Positions 9,665-20,500 of a stretch of DNA of 64,000 nt are shown here, in pieces. The notes below the pieces were generated by a model. It saw only the letters and a program-made list of their open reading frames with translations. It did not search any database and was not told the origin of the DNA. The stretch is taken from NCBI GenBank assembly GCA_017396555.1, contig JAFQLS010000052.1, positions 1 through 64,000 on the forward strand. Reading direction: 5' to 3'. The position numbers and the translations under genes were made by a program. Positions within the stretch are counted from its first letter, which is position 1; every line of letters starts with the position of its first letter. The DNA is from Lachnospiraceae bacterium (GTDB taxonomy: Bacteria; Bacillota; Clostridia; Lachnospirales; Lachnospiraceae).

Positions 9665-9665
9665 A

Positions 9666-11045
9666 TTATTTTGATATTAAATTTTCGCCGATTAATACCA
9701 CATCTCCGGCACCCATAGTTATCAACAAGTCATCGTTCAAAATATTTTTTAACAAAAATTGTTCTATTTCGTCAAATGTGTCAAAATGATAGGCATCTGC
9801 TCCTAATTTTTTTAGTTCTTCTAATAGATTTAACGAACTGATACCAAGTGTATCAGTTTCTCTTGCTGCATAAATAGGAGCAAGAATAATATGGTCTGCA
9901 ATGGATAATGCTTTTGCAAAGTCTTCAAGAAAAGCTTTGGTTCTTGAATAAGTATGTGGTTGAAATACACACCAGGTTTCGTTATGCGGATATGTCTTAG
10001 TTGTTTCAAGGGTGGCAGATATTTCATCAGGATGATGAGCATAATCATCAATAACGGTTGCACCATTTATTGTTCCTTTATATTGAAATCTTCGGTCAGT
10101 TCCCGTATATAGTGCTAAGCCTTCTTTAATAGAAGAAACAGGTAAATTAATTTCCAGGCAGGTTGCAACAGCGGCCATTGCATTAAGTACATTATGAAGC
10201 CCGGGAACCTTTAATTCTATGTGTTCAAGAATATTTCCATCATATACTATATCAAATTCACCACAGGCAAAATGGTTATATGTAAGATTGGTAAATGAGT
10301 AGTCAAATTTGCTGTCAGTACCGAAGGTTACAACCTTACATTTTAATCCATCCGTAAAATATGAAAGATTATCAATTTCTCCGTTAATAACCAGTAGCCC
10401 ATTTTCAGGAAGAAGTTCGGAATATTTTCTAAAACTTTCGCGTATTTCGTCAAGGCTGTTAAAAAAGTCCATATGGTCAGCACAGACATTTAGAATAATA
10501 CCTATCGTTGGGAAAAATGATAAAAAGCTATTGGTATATTCACAAGCTTCTGTAATCATTAAATTGGATTTGCCAACACGTATATTTCCATTAATGGATT
10601 TCATAATACCACCAACAAGAATTGTAGGGTCGGTATCTGCTTGTAATAAAATCTGTGATATCATAGATGTAGTAGTGGTTTTGCCATGTGTACCTGATAC
10701 ACCTATGGAAATATCATAGTTCTTCATGATTTGTCCTAGGAACTCAGCTCTTGTAAGAGTAGGTATTCCTAATTCTTTTGCGGCTACAAGTTCGGGATTA
10801 TCCTGTTTGACAGCTGCTGTATAAACTAAGACGTCTATTGAATTATTAATATTTGAAGCTATCTGTTCATAGTTTATATTAGCACCTAGAGAAACAAGCT
10901 CCCGGGTTAGAGCAGATTCCTTTGTATCAGAACCGGAAATTCTAAATTTTTTAGATAAAAGAATCTGTGCAAGTCCACTCATACTTATTCCACCGATTCC
11001 TGTAAAATATATATGTCCGGTTTGGTTAAAATTCATTTCGTACAT
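9666..11045 (-). CDS. murC: UDP-N-acetylmuramate--L-alanine ligase
   Basis: Cytoplasmic Mur ligase that adds the first amino acid of the peptidoglycan stem peptide in an ATP-dependent reaction. The N-terminal Rossmann-like domain starts with IYFTGIGGISMSGLA, the ATP loop is GVSGTHGKTTTTSMI (about residue 115), and the central domain contains ILNVCADHMDFF and DDYAHHPDEI. Its 459 residues are normal for MurC. Two near starts are possible (11045 and 11036); the ribosome site is weak. It is transcribed towards dnaD, but the 250-base gap with its own promoter suggests separate units. Confidence 0.95.
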   Translation of the reverse strand: MYEMNFNQTGHIYFTGIGGISMSGLAQILLSKKFRISGSDTKESALTRELVSLGANINYEQIASNINNSIDVLVYTAAVKQDNPELVAAKELGIPTLTRAEFLGQIMKNYDISIGVSGTHGKTTTTSMISQILLQADTDPTILVGGIMKSINGNIRVGKSNLMITEACEYTNSFLSFFPTIGIILNVCADHMDFFNSLDEIRESFRKYSELLPENGLLVINGEIDNLSYFTDGLKCKVVTFGTDSKFDYSFTNLTYNHFACGEFDIVYDGNILEHIELKVPGLHNVLNAMAAVATCLEINLPVSSIKEGLALYTGTDRRFQYKGTINGATVIDDYAHHPDEISATLETTKTYPHNETWCVFQPHTYSRTKAFLEDFAKALSIADHIILAPIYAARETDTLGISSLNLLEELKKLGADAYHFDTFDEIEQFLLKNILNDDLLITMGAGDVVLIGENLISK

Positions 11046-11170
11046 ATGTAAACCATGCCTTTCTATACGTTTATAACTTAGATATAATTATATCAGATTT
11101 GAAAAAAAAGCCAATATTATTTTTTTGTTAAAAATTTCTAAAAATACATATGATTTTCAGTAATTTTATG

Positions 11171-11199
11171 TTCACTATAATTAAAATATATGTTATAAT
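11171..11199 (+). promoter_or_regulatory. Promoter of glgC-glgD
   Basis: TTCACT, a 17-base spacer, then a perfect TATAAT at 11194-11199, 30 bases before the GTG start of glgC. Confidence 0.65.
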
Positions 11200-11229
11200 C
11201 ATATTAAATATGAGCAGTGAGGTGATAGC

Positions 11230-12501
11230 GTGATTAAAAAAGAAATGATAGCCATGTTATTGGCAGGAGGACAGGGAAGCAGACTTGGTGTGCTTACATC
11301 AAAGGTTGCAAAACCCGCAGTGTCCTTTGGTGGAAAATATAGGATTATAGATTTTCCGCTTAGTAATTGTATTAACTCTGGTGTAGACACCGTTGGTGTA
11401 CTTACACAATATCAGCCACTTAGATTGAATACGCATATAGGGATAGGTATTCCGTGGGATTTAGATAGGAATATTGGTGGCGTTACCGTACTTCCGCCAT
11501 ATGAGAAGAGTACCAACAGTGAATGGTATACAGGAACAGCTAATGCTATTTACCAGAACCTGGATTATATAGATACATATAATCCTGATTATGTGCTTAT
11601 TTTATCAGGTGACCACATTTATAAGATGGACTACGAAGTGATGTTGGATTTTCATAAGTCGAATAATGCAGATGTTACTATTGCAACAATGCCTGTTCCG
11701 TATGAAGAAGCAAGTCGTTTTGGTATAGTTCTTACTGATGAAGATAACAGAATAACAGAATTTGAGGAGAAGCCGGAGAATCCAAGAGGTAATCTGGCAT
11801 CAATGGGTATCTATATCTTTAACTGGAAGGTTTTAAGGGAAGCATTAATCAAAATGTCTGATCAGAGAAACTGTGATTTTGGTAAGCATATTATTCCTTA
11901 TATACATGAAAAGGGTGACAGGATATTTGCTTATGAATATAACGGATATTGGAAAGACGTTGGAACACTTACTTCATATTGGGAAGCTAATATGGAATTG
12001 ATCAACATAATTCCGGTATTTAATCTCTATGAAGAATTTTGGAGAATCTACACTAAGAGTGATACCTTACCACCACAGTATATATCAGAGTATGCCCGTG
12101 TTGAGAGAAGTATCCTAGGTGAAGGCACAGAGATATATGGTGAGGTATATAATTCAGTTATTGGTTCGGGTGTAACTGTTGAAGAAGGAGCTGTTGTAGT
12201 TGATTCTATAATTATGAACGACACAGTTATAGGAAAAAACACTAAGGTTACAAAGGCCATTATTGCAGAAAATGTCCATATAGGAGCGAATGTTGAAATG
12301 GGCATTGGAGAAGAAGCAGAAAGTAAGCTTGATAGCCGTATATATAATGGCGGACTTGTTACAATAGGTGAGAATACAATTATTCCTGGTAATGTTAAAA
12401 TCGGTAAGAATGTAGCAATTTCCGGTATAACAGGAAAAGAAGATTATCCGGATGAAGTTCTTCAAAGCGGCGAATATATAATTAAGGCAGGTGATAGGTA
12501 A
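11230..12501 (+). CDS. glgC: Glucose-1-phosphate adenylyltransferase, catalytic subunit
   Basis: Makes ADP-glucose from glucose 1-phosphate and ATP, the committed step of glycogen synthesis. The nucleotidyltransferase domain opens with [20 protein letters not shown] and includes [22 protein letters not shown] and [12 protein letters not shown]; the C-terminal part is a left-handed beta-helix of hexapeptide type. The start is GTG, supported by the GAGGTGAT ribosome site 5 bases upstream. The stop overlaps the ATG of glgD by one base (TAATG), so the two subunits are translationally coupled. Confidence 0.95.
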   Translation: MIKKEMIAMLLAGGQGSRLGVLTSKVAKPAVSFGGKYRIIDFPLSNCINSGVDTVGVLTQYQPLRLNTHIGIGIPWDLDRNIGGVTVLPPYEKSTNSEWYTGTANAIYQNLDYIDTYNPDYVLILSGDHIYKMDYEVMLDFHKSNNADVTIATMPVPYEEASRFGIVLTDEDNRITEFEEKPENPRGNLASMGIYIFNWKVLREALIKMSDQRNCDFGKHIIPYIHEKGDRIFAYEYNGYWKDVGTLTSYWEANMELINIIPVFNLYEEFWRIYTKSDTLPPQYISEYARVERSILGEGTEIYGEVYNSVIGSGVTVEEGAVVVDSIIMNDTVIGKNTKVTKAIIAENVHIGANVEMGIGEEAESKLDSRIYNGGLVTIGENTIIPGNVKIGKNVAISGITGKEDYPDEVLQSGEYIIKAGDR

Positions 12502-13622
12502 TGAGAGCGATTGGTATTATTTTAGCAGGTGGTAACAGCAATAAGATGAAGGAGCTGTCATATAAAAGAGCTATAGCTGCCATGCCTATTGCAGGAAGTT
12601 ACAGAAGTATAGATTTTGCATTAAGTAATATGACGAATTCACATATCCAGAAGGTTGCTGTGTTTACGCAGTATAATGCATTATCATTGAATGAACATCT
12701 TAGTTCATCAAAATGGTGGGATTTTGGTAGAAAGCAGGGTGGATTGTATGTATTTACTCCATCCATTACGGCAGATAACGGATACTGGTACAGAGGTACA
12801 GCAGATTCAATTTATCAGAATCTTAAGTTCCTTAAGAGTAGCCATGAACCATATGTTGTAATTGCTTCAGGAGATGGTATTTATAAGCTTGATTATAACA
12901 AGGTTTTGGAATATCATATTGAGAAAAAGGCTGATATTACAGTTGTTGTAAAGGATTTTCCGGAAAGTGTTGATGTATCCAGATTTGGTCTTGTTAAGAT
13001 GAATGAAGATTCGCGAATTGTGGAATTTGAGGAGAAGCCGATTGTTTCAACATCTCACACTGTATCTACAGGTATATATGTAATTCGTAGAAGATTATTG
13101 ATTGAACTTATTGAAAAGTGTGCAGCCGAAGACAGATATGACATAGTTACAGATATTCTTATAAGGTATAAGAATCTTAAGAGAATATATGGATATAAGA
13201 TTAACACTTATTGGAGTAATGTTGCTTGCGTTGAGTCGTATTTTAAGACAAATATGGATTTCTTAAAACCAAGTATAAGAGATTATTTCTTTAAGCAGTA
13301 TCCGGATGTATATTCAAAGGTGGATGATTTCCCACCGGCAAAATACAACCCGGGAGCGGTTGTTAAGAACAGTATTGTTAGTAGCGGTTGTATTATTAAT
13401 GGTACGGTAGAGAATTCGGTATTATTTAAGAAGGCTTATATTGGTAACAACTGTACGATTAAGAATTCTATTATTCTTAATGATGTGTATATCGGAGATA
13501 ACACATATATTGAGAATTGTATAGTAGAGAGCAGGGATACCATTCGTGCAAATACTACTCACATAGGAAGTAATGGCGAGATTAAGATAGTGGTAGAGAA
13601 GAACGAGCGATATGGTTTGTAG
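12501..13622 (+). CDS. glgD: Glucose-1-phosphate adenylyltransferase, GlgD subunit
   Basis: Paralogue of GlgC that in Firmicutes forms a hetero-oligomer with it and usually acts as a regulatory or weakly catalytic subunit. The normal GGxGxRL loop is replaced by [11 protein letters not shown], which fits loss of full activity, while [22 protein letters not shown] and EFEEKPIV are kept. The C-terminal hexapeptide repeats ([19 protein letters not shown]) form a beta-helix. The start codon overlaps the glgC stop. Length is 373 residues, normal for GlgD. Confidence 0.93.
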   Translation: MRAIGIILAGGNSNKMKELSYKRAIAAMPIAGSYRSIDFALSNMTNSHIQKVAVFTQYNALSLNEHLSSSKWWDFGRKQGGLYVFTPSITADNGYWYRGTADSIYQNLKFLKSSHEPYVVIASGDGIYKLDYNKVLEYHIEKKADITVVVKDFPESVDVSRFGLVKMNEDSRIVEFEEKPIVSTSHTVSTGIYVIRRRLLIELIEKCAAEDRYDIVTDILIRYKNLKRIYGYKINTYWSNVACVESYFKTNMDFLKPSIRDYFFKQYPDVYSKVDDFPPAKYNPGAVVKNSIVSSGCIINGTVENSVLFKKAYIGNNCTIKNSIILNDVYIGDNTYIENCIVESRDTIRANTTHIGSNGEIKIVVEKNERYGL

Positions 13623-13666
13623 TGCATTATAATTTACACAATAGTGACATGGAAGGGGACTTTACA

Positions 13667-13942
13667 ATGGAGATTACAGACATCAGAGTAAGAAAAGTAG
13701 CAAAAGAAGGTAAGATGAAGGCAGTTGTTTCTATTACGTTAGATGATGCATTTGTTGTTCATGATATTAAGGTAATAGACGGAGAAAAAGGTTTGTTTAT
13801 TGCGATGCCAAGCAGACGAGCTATTGATGGGGAATATAGAGATATAGCTCATCCGATTAATTCGGATACCAGACAGGCATTACAGAATCTGATACTTGAG
13901 AAATATGAACAGACACTTTTAGTGGAAGAGACCGAAGAATAA
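13667..13942 (+). CDS. spoVG: Septation/sporulation protein SpoVG
   Basis: Small (91 residues) conserved nucleic-acid-binding regulator. The sequence opens with [19 protein letters not shown] and contains [14 protein letters not shown] and [20 protein letters not shown], all typical of SpoVG. The ATG at 13667 follows an AAGGGGA ribosome site; the open frame extends upstream to 13622, but the family start is at 13667. It follows glgD by 44 bases and is probably on the same transcript, closed by the terminator at 13949. SpoVG is not proof of sporulation, since non-spore-formers also keep it. Confidence 0.93.
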   Translation: MEITDIRVRKVAKEGKMKAVVSITLDDAFVVHDIKVIDGEKGLFIAMPSRRAIDGEYRDIAHPINSDTRQALQNLILEKYEQTLLVEETEE

Positions 13943-13948
13943 TTGCAA

Positions 13949-13985
13949 AATGAGTTGTTGCCGATGTGGTAGCAACTCATTTAAA
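13949..13985 (+). terminator. Terminator after spoVG
   Basis: Nine-bp stem AATGAGTTG (13949-13957) / CAACTCATT (13973-13981) with further wobble pairing inside and a short T-rich tail (TTTAAATTT). Confidence 0.65.
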
Positions 13986-13986
13986 T

Positions 13987-14015
13987 TTGACAAAAATAAT
14001 AAATAGTGATACTCT
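13987..14015 (+). promoter_or_regulatory. Promoter of the lipoprotein genes
   Basis: TTGACA (13987-13992), a 17-base spacer, then TACTCT (14010-14015). It starts directly after the spoVG terminator. Confidence 0.55.
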
Positions 14016-14056
14016 CAAAGAAAAATGTTTGTTGTAAAAGGAGTTCAAAGAACCAT

Positions 14057-14977
14057 ATGAAGAAAAGAGTATTAAGTTTTGCATTAGTATGTGTCATGGC
14101 ATTTTCCATGACAGCATGTGCAGGTAAAGAAAAGATAGGTGGAAATAGAGTTACAATTTCGACTGCTGACCTTAAGACGAGTATGTGGGAAGAATTAAGT
14201 AAAATTGATTCAGTAAATATTAAACTTAATGGAGATTTATCTATAAAGGGCGAGGTAAATGCAAGCAAGGCAGGAATTGAACTTGGCAATAGTGGTAAAT
14301 ATATTTTTGATTTCGATTCAGAGGCATTGATAAATGTAAAAGAACCAGGAGCTTATATTAATTATAAATTAGATATATCTTCAAAGAATAAGAAAGTGTT
14401 TGGTAATTTGCAACTGGATGATGCTAATTATGAAGGCGAGTGTTATGTTGATGTTGAAGATGATATTATAGATTATTATTTTAATATTGGTAAGGGCTGG
14501 TATAAGGATAGTGCTAAAACAGATGAGATTAAGAACCTGGCAATACAAGAGATAGCTGAATATATGGATCTTGATCAGTTTCTTATATTTTTGACAGATG
14601 ATGTGGATGTTGAGTTAGAATATCTTCCGGTTCTTTCAAATAAGACTGTGGATTTAGATGGAAGAGAATGTTACGAATTATCTACTGTGCATGGAAAAGA
14701 AGCTATCGGCGGAATGCCTGAGTTTAAAATGTATTATGATATGATACAGGAATATGGATATAAAATTTGTCTGTATGTTGATACGGAGACCAAACTTCCT
14801 ATCAAAATGGTATATGATATAGACATAGCCATGAAGGATGATTCAAATGGACAAGAAGAACTTATTGATTTTGAAGACTTTACATTTGAGATGACAATGG
14901 TGTATAATGAGACCGACCCTATAGTGGTACCAGATGATGTAAAAAATGCATCATATGATTATAATGCAGCAAAGTAA
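14057..14977 (+). CDS. Lipoprotein, first of three paralogues
   Basis: About 306 residues with a lipoprotein signal peptide (MKKRVLSFALVCVMAFSMTA-C, acylated Cys near residue 21), so it is anchored outside the membrane. Shared features with the next two genes: a VTIS-type segment after the Cys, a KIDSVNIKLNGDLSIKG-type amphipathic strand, SNKTVDLDGRECYELS and YVDTETKLPIKMVYDI. The pattern of long beta-strands recalls lipoprotein carriers of the LolA/LppX fold, but this is only an inference. The start is the ATG before the Lys-rich signal peptide; the upstream in-frame extension lacks a ribosome site. Confidence 0.75.
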   Translation: MKKRVLSFALVCVMAFSMTACAGKEKIGGNRVTISTADLKTSMWEELSKIDSVNIKLNGDLSIKGEVNASKAGIELGNSGKYIFDFDSEALINVKEPGAYINYKLDISSKNKKVFGNLQLDDANYEGECYVDVEDDIIDYYFNIGKGWYKDSAKTDEIKNLAIQEIAEYMDLDQFLIFLTDDVDVELEYLPVLSNKTVDLDGRECYELSTVHGKEAIGGMPEFKMYYDMIQEYGYKICLYVDTETKLPIKMVYDIDIAMKDDSNGQEELIDFEDFTFEMTMVYNETDPIVVPDDVKNASYDYNAAK

Positions 14978-14991
14978 ATTAGGAGGAACAT

Positions 14992-15906
14992 ATGAAAAAG
15001 AGAATTTTAGGATTAGCACTTGTATGTGTTATGGCAGTTTCTGTGACTGCTTGTGGTAGCAGAACAAAGGCAGGTAACAAAGTAACAATAACAATGGATG
15101 AGCTTCAGGATAAGATGACAGAAGCTATAAAAGAGGTAGATTCTGTAGATTTAGATTTAGATGCAGAAGTAGGTATTGGAATTACAGGCGAAGAAGAAAT
15201 GAATTTAGACGCTTCGTTAGAAGCAGAAGGACAGTTAATAATTGGCACACCGGCAGCACATATTGATTTTACAGGTGAAATGAAATATGGAAACAAGACG
15301 GATTCAAGAGAAAATAAGGTTGATTTTGAAGCATATTCTGTGACAGATAATGATAATATTTCTCTTTATTACAATATGAATGACGAAGGCTGGTATACAG
15401 GAGAAGCACCTGTGGATGAGTTGATGAGTGAACTTGAGTCAGCATTATCTGATTATGGAATGGATATGGAAGGTCTTGGTTCAATGACAACTGACGCAGA
15501 GGCTGTTGAAACAGCTCCGGAACTTAAGTTATCTGACAAAACAGTAGAGGCTGATGGAAAAGAGTGTTATGAGTTAGTATCAAAGGTAGATAAAGAAACA
15601 CTTAAGAAAGAAATGGAAGCGGCAAAGGATGAGCTTGATGAGGAAATGCTTGGTCAGGCAGAAACAGTTATGGATAGCTTTGAAAACCTTGATGCAACAA
15701 TGAAGATATATGTTGATGTTGACACAAATCTTCCAATTAAAGTGGTAATGGATATGTCAATGAAAGCAGAACTTGAAGTTTATGAAACAAATATGGGCAT
15801 TAATGTTGATGAATTCAGTATTACATTAACAGCAGAGTATAATAAAGTAAAATCTATCGAAGTTCCTGCAGAAGTTAAGGACAAAGCTATTAATTTAGCA
15901 GAATAG
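14992..15906 (+). CDS. Lipoprotein, second of three paralogues
   Basis: A 304-residue paralogue of its neighbours with signal peptide MKKRILGLALVCVMAVSVTA and lipobox Cys at 21. It shares VTITMDELQDKMTEAIKEVD, LSDKTVEADGKECYELVSKV and KIYVDVDTNLPIKVVMDM with them and is more acidic than the first copy. It starts 14 bases after the first copy behind an AGGAGG site, and a strong hairpin follows it. No enzyme motif is visible. A role in binding a hydrophobic or glycan ligand is possible but unsupported. Confidence 0.75.
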   Translation: MKKRILGLALVCVMAVSVTACGSRTKAGNKVTITMDELQDKMTEAIKEVDSVDLDLDAEVGIGITGEEEMNLDASLEAEGQLIIGTPAAHIDFTGEMKYGNKTDSRENKVDFEAYSVTDNDNISLYYNMNDEGWYTGEAPVDELMSELESALSDYGMDMEGLGSMTTDAEAVETAPELKLSDKTVEADGKECYELVSKVDKETLKKEMEAAKDELDEEMLGQAETVMDSFENLDATMKIYVDVDTNLPIKVVMDMSMKAELEVYETNMGINVDEFSITLTAEYNKVKSIEVPAEVKDKAINLAE

Positions 15907-15931
15907 TAAATAAAGATAATATAACAATGAT

Positions 15932-15968
15932 AAAAGTCATATATGGCGAAAGCTGTATATGACTTTTT
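15932..15968 (+). terminator. Terminator after the second lipoprotein gene
   Basis: Twelve-bp stem AAAAGTCATATA (15932-15943) / TATATGACTTTT (15956-15967), extended by inner GC pairs, followed by TTTAT. Confidence 0.85.
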
Positions 15969-16088
15969 ATATTCAGCAAAATGCTGAAAAATATAAATAT
16001 CTAATTTTTCGGCAGATGTTTGACTATATATATACAGAGTGTTAAAATGTATTTTAGAAAACATATCGTTTTGAAATGGAGGAGAATT

Positions 16089-16994
16089 ATGAAAAAGAGA
16101 GTTATATCGTTTGGTTTAGCGGCTGTTATGTCATTTGCTATGTTAAGTGGTTGTGGAACAAGAGAGGAGAAAGTTACACTTAGTCGTGATGAGCTGTTGA
16201 CAAAAGCAGTAGAAAGTATGGAGACGATTGATTCTATTGAACTTGATGTAAGTGGTAAGCTTAACGGAGAAGCAACAATAGAAGGGCAGGATATTAAGCT
16301 TAACGGTAGTGCAACAGCAGAGGGTGTAGGTACGGTAAAGGAGCCTTCTTTACACCTTACCGGAAAAGTTGATTATAATTATGAAGCAGGAAATAGCAAG
16401 GCAAGTGGAGAACATACAGCCGAAGTGTATGGAGAATGTGATAAAGAAAATGAATTGTTTTATACATATGCAAGGTTAGATGATAGAGATTGGAATGTTT
16501 CTGAGGATAGTATGCCTGATTTTTCAGAAGATATATCAGAAATGGTTGATGATGCTAAAGAAGCAATTAAGGAGATTAGCGAAGATAAAACAATGAGTGA
16601 TTTGTTTAAGCTTAACGAAACCCTTAAAAAGGTTAATGGTAAAAAATGTTATCTGATTTATGCAGATATAGATAAAGAAGTACTTAAGAACATTGTAGGT
16701 CAGGAATCGGAAGTAGATGCTGAAGAAATGGAATATTTTGATAAATTAAATATCTCATATAAGATTTACTTTGATAAGGATACATATTATCCTGTTAAAT
16801 TTGTTCTTTCGGCTGAAATTAAAGCTGAGGTTGAAGAAGAAGGATATTTTATTGACCTTAAGGAATGTGAATTTGAAGTTAATGCAAAGGTAAATAAGGC
16901 TGAACCTGTAAAAGTACCTCAGGCGATTAAAGACAGTGCTAAAGAGACAGAGTTAGACGGTTCAAGCAGTCTTTCGGAGGTTATAGGCTTGTAA
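16089..16994 (+). CDS. Lipoprotein, third of three paralogues
   Basis: About 301 residues. Signal peptide MKKRVISFGLAAVMSFAMLS with the acylated Cys in LSGCGTRE. It shares VTLSRDELLTKAVESMETID, LDVSGKLNG, LNETLKKVNGKKCYLIYADI and YFDKDTYYPVKFVLSAEI with the two copies upstream. The start is placed at 16089 because GGAGGAG lies just before it and the signal peptide begins there. A terminator separates it from the second copy, so it has an independent start, but it runs into pth with only 16 bases between. Confidence 0.75.
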   Translation: MKKRVISFGLAAVMSFAMLSGCGTREEKVTLSRDELLTKAVESMETIDSIELDVSGKLNGEATIEGQDIKLNGSATAEGVGTVKEPSLHLTGKVDYNYEAGNSKASGEHTAEVYGECDKENELFYTYARLDDRDWNVSEDSMPDFSEDISEMVDDAKEAIKEISEDKTMSDLFKLNETLKKVNGKKCYLIYADIDKEVLKNIVGQESEVDAEEMEYFDKLNISYKIYFDKDTYYPVKFVLSAEIKAEVEEEGYFIDLKECEFEVNAKVNKAEPVKVPQAIKDSAKETELDGSSSLSEVIGL

Positions 16995-17010
16995 TTTTAG
17001 GAGGGAATTT

Positions 17011-17571
17011 ATGTATATTATAGTGGGACTTGGAAATCCTACCTCTCAGTATTCGGGCACCAGACATAATATAGGATTTGATACCATAGACAGACTCGCG
17101 TCTAAAATGGGAATTGGTGTAGATACTAAGAAGCATAAGGCACTCATAGGAAAGGGTGTTCTTGGTGGTGAAAAGGTGGTTCTTGCTAAACCACAGACAT
17201 ATATGAATCTTAGTGGCGAATCTGTAAGAGAGTTAATTGATTTTTATAAAATAGATTCTAAAGACGAATTAATTGTTATTTATGACGATATAAGTCTTGA
17301 TGTGGGAAAACTAAGGATGAGAGCAAAGGGAAGTGCCGGAGGACACAATGGAATCAAGAGTATCATTGCACATACCGGCTCAGAAGTATTTAAGAGAGTT
17401 AAGATAGGAGTGGGCAATAAGCCGCCAAGGATGGACCTTGCGGATTATGTGCTGGGACATTTTAGTAAAGAGGAAAGAGTTATTATGGATGAGGCACTGG
17501 ACAAAGCTACAGATGCGATAGAAGTAATAATTTCAGAGGGGCTTAGTGCTGCAACAAATAAATATAATTAA
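17011..17571 (+). CDS. pth: Peptidyl-tRNA hydrolase
   Basis: Cleaves peptidyl-tRNAs that fall off the ribosome and recycles the tRNA. It opens with MYIIVGLGNPTSQYSGTRHN, which holds the catalytic His (about residue 20) and the Asn-rich substrate site; KPQTYMNLSG, YDDISLDVGKLR and KGSAGGHNGIKSI are the other family motifs. At 186 residues it is the normal bacterial length. GGAGGGA precedes the ATG. Mfd follows by 13 bases, the usual pth-mfd order of Firmicutes. Confidence 0.97.
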   Translation: MYIIVGLGNPTSQYSGTRHNIGFDTIDRLASKMGIGVDTKKHKALIGKGVLGGEKVVLAKPQTYMNLSGESVRELIDFYKIDSKDELIVIYDDISLDVGKLRMRAKGSAGGHNGIKSIIAHTGSEVFKRVKIGVGNKPPRMDLADYVLGHFSKEERVIMDEALDKATDAIEVIISEGLSAATNKYN

Positions 17572-17584
17572 TTAGGTAATAGAT

Positions 17585-20500
17585 ATGAAAATTTATTCGT
17601 CACCTTTAAAATCTATGAAGGAATACGAAGATATAGTTAAAATATTTTCGGATGGAAGAAAAAAGAATAAAGCTGTACAGGTAAGTGGTTGTATCGATTC
17701 AGGGCAGGCACATTTTGTAAACTGTATATCAGAGGGATTTAAAAATTGTGTTATTGTAACTGAGAATGAGCAAAGGGCAAAGGAAATTATCGAAGATTAT
17801 AAATGCTTTGATAGAAATGTCCTATACTATCCTGCAAAAGATTTTATTTTTTTTCAGGCAGACATTCATGGAAGGCTTCTGGTGGAGCAAAGGCAAAAAG
17901 TAATAAAGAGTATAATTGAAGAAAAAGGTATAACCGTAGTAACTACAATTGATGGTTTGATGGATATGGTTATGCCTGTTTCCTATATAAAAAATAATAT
18001 CATTGAGTTTAAGGTTGGAGATATTATTGATATAAATAAAATAGTTAATAGGCTTGTGTTACTTGGTTATGAAAGATGTTCTCAGGTTGAGGGAACGGGA
18101 CAATTTGCCATAAGAGGAAGTATTATTGATATTTATCCGCTGACAGATGAAGTGCCTGTAAGAATTGATTTATGGGATGATGAAATAGATTCTATTAAAT
18201 TATTTGATGTTGAAAGCCAGCGTTCAATAGAAAATCTTAAGGATATAATTATTTATCCTGCGGCTGAATATTTGCTATCAAAGGACGAATTGGATGCCGG
18301 AGTGAATAGAATAAAAGAAGACGCGGGAGAACATTATGAAAAGCTTCGTAAGCAAATGAAAACAGCAGAAGCTCACAGATTAATGAAGAATATTGAAGAG
18401 TTCGAAGAACAGGTTGGTATTTTTGGAGCAAATGGCGGAATTGACAGTTATATAAATTATTTTTGTGAAAATACATTGTCATTTATAGAGTACTTTGACA
18501 AAGAAGATACGTTATTTGTTGTGGACGAACCAAATAGAATTTCTGAAAGGTGTAAGGCTATTGAATTACAGCTTAAGGAAAGTATGATTAATAGAATTGA
18601 GAAGGGGTATATTTTGCCTAAGCAGGCAGAGGTATATATGCCGTCAGCGCAGATATTTGCTGCCCTTGCTCTTAGAAAAACACTGCTGTTAACAATGCTT
18701 GAGCAGAAGGTTGCAGATTTTAATCCGTCTGAAAAATTTACGATACAACAGAAGAACATACTTTCATATAATAATAGCTTTGAACTATTGATTAAGGATT
18801 TGGAGGCTTATAAAAAGAAGGGATATAAGGTGATAATTCTTGCGGGTTCTTCAAGCAGAGGCAAGAGAATGTCTGAGGATATAAGAAACCTTGGAATAGA
18901 AAGCTATTATTCAAATGATTTAGACAGGGAATTAAGCAGTGGAGAAATAATGCTTACATCAGGAAGTGTTCATAAAGGTTTTGAATATCCTAATTTAAAA
19001 TTTGCCGTAATAACACAAAATGATATCTTTGGTGTATCAAAAAACAAGAAGAAGAAAAAGAGGAAATTTTCGGGAAGCAATATACAAAGTTTTGCGGATT
19101 TGAATATTGGCGATTATGTCGTGCACGAAAATCATGGTCTTGGAGTTTACAGAGGTATCGAAAAGATAGAAGTAGACAAGGTAGAAAGAGATTATATTAA
19201 AATAGAATATGCAGGGAATAGTAATTTGTATATATTGGCTACCCAATTGGATTTGATTCAGAAATATGCGGGTTCAGACGCAAAAAAACCTAAGCTTAAT
19301 AAGCTTGGTACTAAAGAGTGGACAAATACAAAGACGAGGGTGAGACGTGCTGTTAAGGATATGGCAGAGGAACTTGTTAAGCTATATGCAGTGCGTCAGG
19401 CAAAAAAAGGTTTTCAGTTTGAAAAGGATACTGTGTGGCAGACAGAATTCGAGGAAGAATTTCCGTATCAGGAGACAGATGATCAGCTGGCAGCGATTGA
19501 AGAAACTAAGCGTGATATGGAAAGTACAAAGATAATGGACAGATTAATTTGTGGTGATGTTGGGTTTGGAAAAACTGAAATTGCCATAAGAGCAGCATTT
19601 AAGGCAGTGCAGTCTGGAAAACAGGTCGCTTATCTTGTTCCTACTACAATTCTTGCAGGTCAGCATTATAGTACATTTGCAGAGAGAATGAAGGATTATC
19701 CGGTGAGGGTGGATATGCTCTCAAGGTTTAAGACTGCGACAGAACAAAAGGATACCATAGCAGGACTCAAATCGGGTGAAGTAGATATTGTTATTGGGAC
19801 ACATAGAATATTATCAAAAGATGTGGAATTTAAGAATCTGGGTCTTCTAATTGTTGATGAGGAGCAGAGGTTTGGAGTTGGTCATAAGGAGAAGATAAAA
19901 CAGCTTAAAACAGATATAGATGTGTTGACGTTAACCGCAACGCCTATACCAAGAACACTTCATATGAGCCTTGTTGGCATCAGAGATATGAGTGTGTTAG
20001 AGGAAGCTCCGGTAGATAGACAACCGATACAGACTTATGTAATGGAATATGATGATGAAATGGTAAGAGAAGCTGTATCAAGAGAGATGTCAAGAGGTGG
20101 TCAGGTTTATTATGTATATAACAGAGTAAATGATATAGAAGAGGTAGCATTACGCGTGGCAAGTATTGTCCCAAATGCAACTGTTGCTTATGCGCACGGA
20201 CAGATGAGTGCGAGAAAAGTTGAGCAGATAATGTATGATTTCATCAGAGGAGATATAGATGTATTAGTTGCCACTACGATAATAGAAACAGGTCTTGATA
20301 TCTCAAATGTAAATACAATGATTATACATGATGCTGATAACCTGGGATTATCACAGCTATACCAGCTACGAGGAAGAGTTGGACGTTCCAATAGAACAGC
20401 ATATGCATTTTTAATGTATAAAAGAGATAAACTTCTCAAAGAAATAGCAGAAAAGAGGCTTCATGCGATTAGGGAATTTACTGAACTGGGTTCCGGATTT

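Noticed and set aside
9416-9665. Possible chromosomal origin of replication
   Set aside because: There is no dnaA, dnaN or similar gene beside it, and only one perfect DnaA box. A DnaA-controlled promoter or a titration site is simpler.
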